Source of the DNA: Shinella zoogloeoides | GTDB lineage: Bacteria; Pseudomonadota; Alphaproteobacteria; Rhizobiales; Rhizobiaceae | Length of the DNA: 64,000 nt | Direction of reading: 5' to 3' | Assembly: GCF_020883495.1 (NCBI RefSeq) | Contig: NZ_CP086610.1 | Location: 3,241,001 to 3,305,000, forward strand | Shown here: positions 63,482 through 64,000 of the stretch, piece after piece | Numbering within the stretch: the stretch's first letter is position 1 | Layout of the letters: each line of letters begins with the position of its first letter | Position numbers and translations under genes: made by a program | The notes under the pieces: generated by a model | What the model saw: the letters and a program-made list of their open reading frames with translations, nothing else | Databases searched by the model: none | Told to the model about the DNA's origin: nothing

Positions 63482-64000
63482 TCAGAAATCGAATTCCGCG
63501 ATGACCGGAACGTGGTCGGACGGCCGCTCCCAGCCGCGCGCCTCGCGGACCACCGAAATGTTGGAAAGGTGCGGGTCGAGATCGGCCGAGGACCAGATAT
63601 GGTCGAGGCGGCGGCCCTTGTTGGCGGCCTGCCAGTCGGCCGAGCGGTAGCTCCACCACGTATAGAGCTTTTCCTCCGCCGGCACCTTGCGGCGCATCAG
63701 GTCCACCCAGGCGCCCTTGGTCATCACGTCGATCAGGCCTTCGGTCTCGATGGGCGTATGGCTGACGATCTTCAGGAGCTGCTTGTGCGACCAGACGTCA
63801 TGCTCCAGCGGCGCGATGTTGAGGTCGCCGACGAGGATGGAGGAGATGCCCGCCTCGGCTTCCGCATGGAGCAGCTTCATCTCCTCGATGAAATCGAGCT
63901 TGTGGCCGAATTTCGGATTGATCGTGCGGTCCGGCTCGTCGCCGCCGGCCGGCACATAGAAATTGTGCACCCGGATCGACTTGCCGCCATGATGGAAGAC
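63482..64000 (-). CDS. xthA: Exodeoxyribonuclease III (N-terminus cut by window edge)
   Basis: The C-terminal 172 residues of an AP endonuclease/exonuclease III used in base-excision repair. Motifs seen: VHNFYVPAGGDEPDR, the metal-binding VGDLNIAP, WVDLMR, YTWWSYR, RRLDHIWSS and the final catalytic SDHVPVIAEFDF. The frame is open to the right edge, so the first roughly 90 residues are missing; a GTG at 63970 is internal and not the start. It is convergent with the cyclic-nucleotide-domain gene, with only 3 bases between the stops. Confidence 0.94.
   Translation of the reverse strand, partial: VFHHGGKSIRVHNFYVPAGGDEPDRTINPKFGHKLDFIEEMKLLHAEAEAGISSILVGDLNIAPLEHDVWSHKQLLKIVSHTPIETEGLIDVMTKGAWVDLMRRKVPAEEKLYTWWSYRSADWQAANKGRRLDHIWSSADLDPHLSNISVVREARGWERPSDHVPVIAEFDF

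Noticed and set aside
1..64000. tRNA, rRNA, CRISPR, prophage or insertion-sequence content
   Set aside because: No cloverleaf, rRNA core, regularly spaced repeat array, transposase or phage gene was recognised in reading both strands; a tRNA or CRISPR search program would be decisive.

Overview
The window is a contiguous, gene-dense, high-GC piece of chromosome from an alphaproteobacterium, almost certainly a member of the Rhizobiaceae (Rhizobium/Sinorhizobium/Shinella-like; genus not decidable from sequence alone). The reasons are an RpoH2-type heat-shock sigma factor behind a GGAAC-N16-CGTT (EcfG-type) promoter, the block dapF-mtaB-ftsY-yciB / ffh-chorismate mutase-rpsP-rimM-trmD / rplS / leuC, PhaR-regulated polyhydroxybutyrate genes, IalB and CarD proteins, a SUV3-like helicase, and a rhizobial-style intergenic palindrome family. 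About 62 protein genes are supported, two of them cut by the window edges (typA/bipA at the left, xthA at the right). I found no rRNA, tRNA, CRISPR array, transposase or prophage.

Layout. 1-5.1 kb: typA (partial), an M3 metallopeptidase and a TerC/DUF475 membrane protein. 5.2-11.9 kb: a tripartite tricarboxylate transporter (tctCBA) with its two-component system tctDE and an extra periplasmic binding protein. 12-17.5 kb: LysE-type exporters, a MarR regulator with a Bcr/CflA-type efflux pump, argG and a short-chain dehydrogenase. 17.5-20.3 kb: an ABC importer of the ABC_sub_bind (TrpX-like) type. 20.4-23.4 kb: rlmN, an IalB protein, a YkvA protein and phhB. 23.5-26.4 kb: phbB, phbA and the divergent repressor gene phaR. 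26.4-31.7 kb: rpmF, a GST, mtgA, ispA, hisC and a third LysE-family exporter. 31.7-36 kb: ispG, an MFS permease with a DeoR regulator, and a Bax-inhibitor-1 protein. 36.2-40.8 kb: a YbbA/YbbP-type ABC system divergent from a TesA-like esterase, then thpR. 40.85-41.7 kb: a visibly AT-richer islet with one unrecognised membrane protein. 41.7-48.4 kb: SUV3-like helicase, S4 protein, ferredoxin, CarD and rpoH2, then the convergent yciB gene. 48.4-61.2 kb: the conserved SRP/ribosomal/tRNA-modification block, an amino-acid ABC binding protein and permease without an ATPase, and leuC. 61.2-64 kb: an aldo/keto reductase, an OmpR-type response regulator, a cyclic-nucleotide-binding-domain protein and xthA (partial).

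The coding content is mostly housekeeping, and I see no obvious new defence or biosynthetic system. The less ordinary signals lie between genes: a 44-bp nested palindrome present in three good copies and one degenerate copy, with compensatory arm changes; an isolated promoter-to-terminator unit of about 108 nt between the divergent dapF and ffh genes (candidate small RNA or attenuator); a nearly leaderless 38-codon ORF in front of leuC; candidate operators beside marR, phaR and the DeoR gene; a structured leader on carD; and the AT-rich orphan-gene islet.
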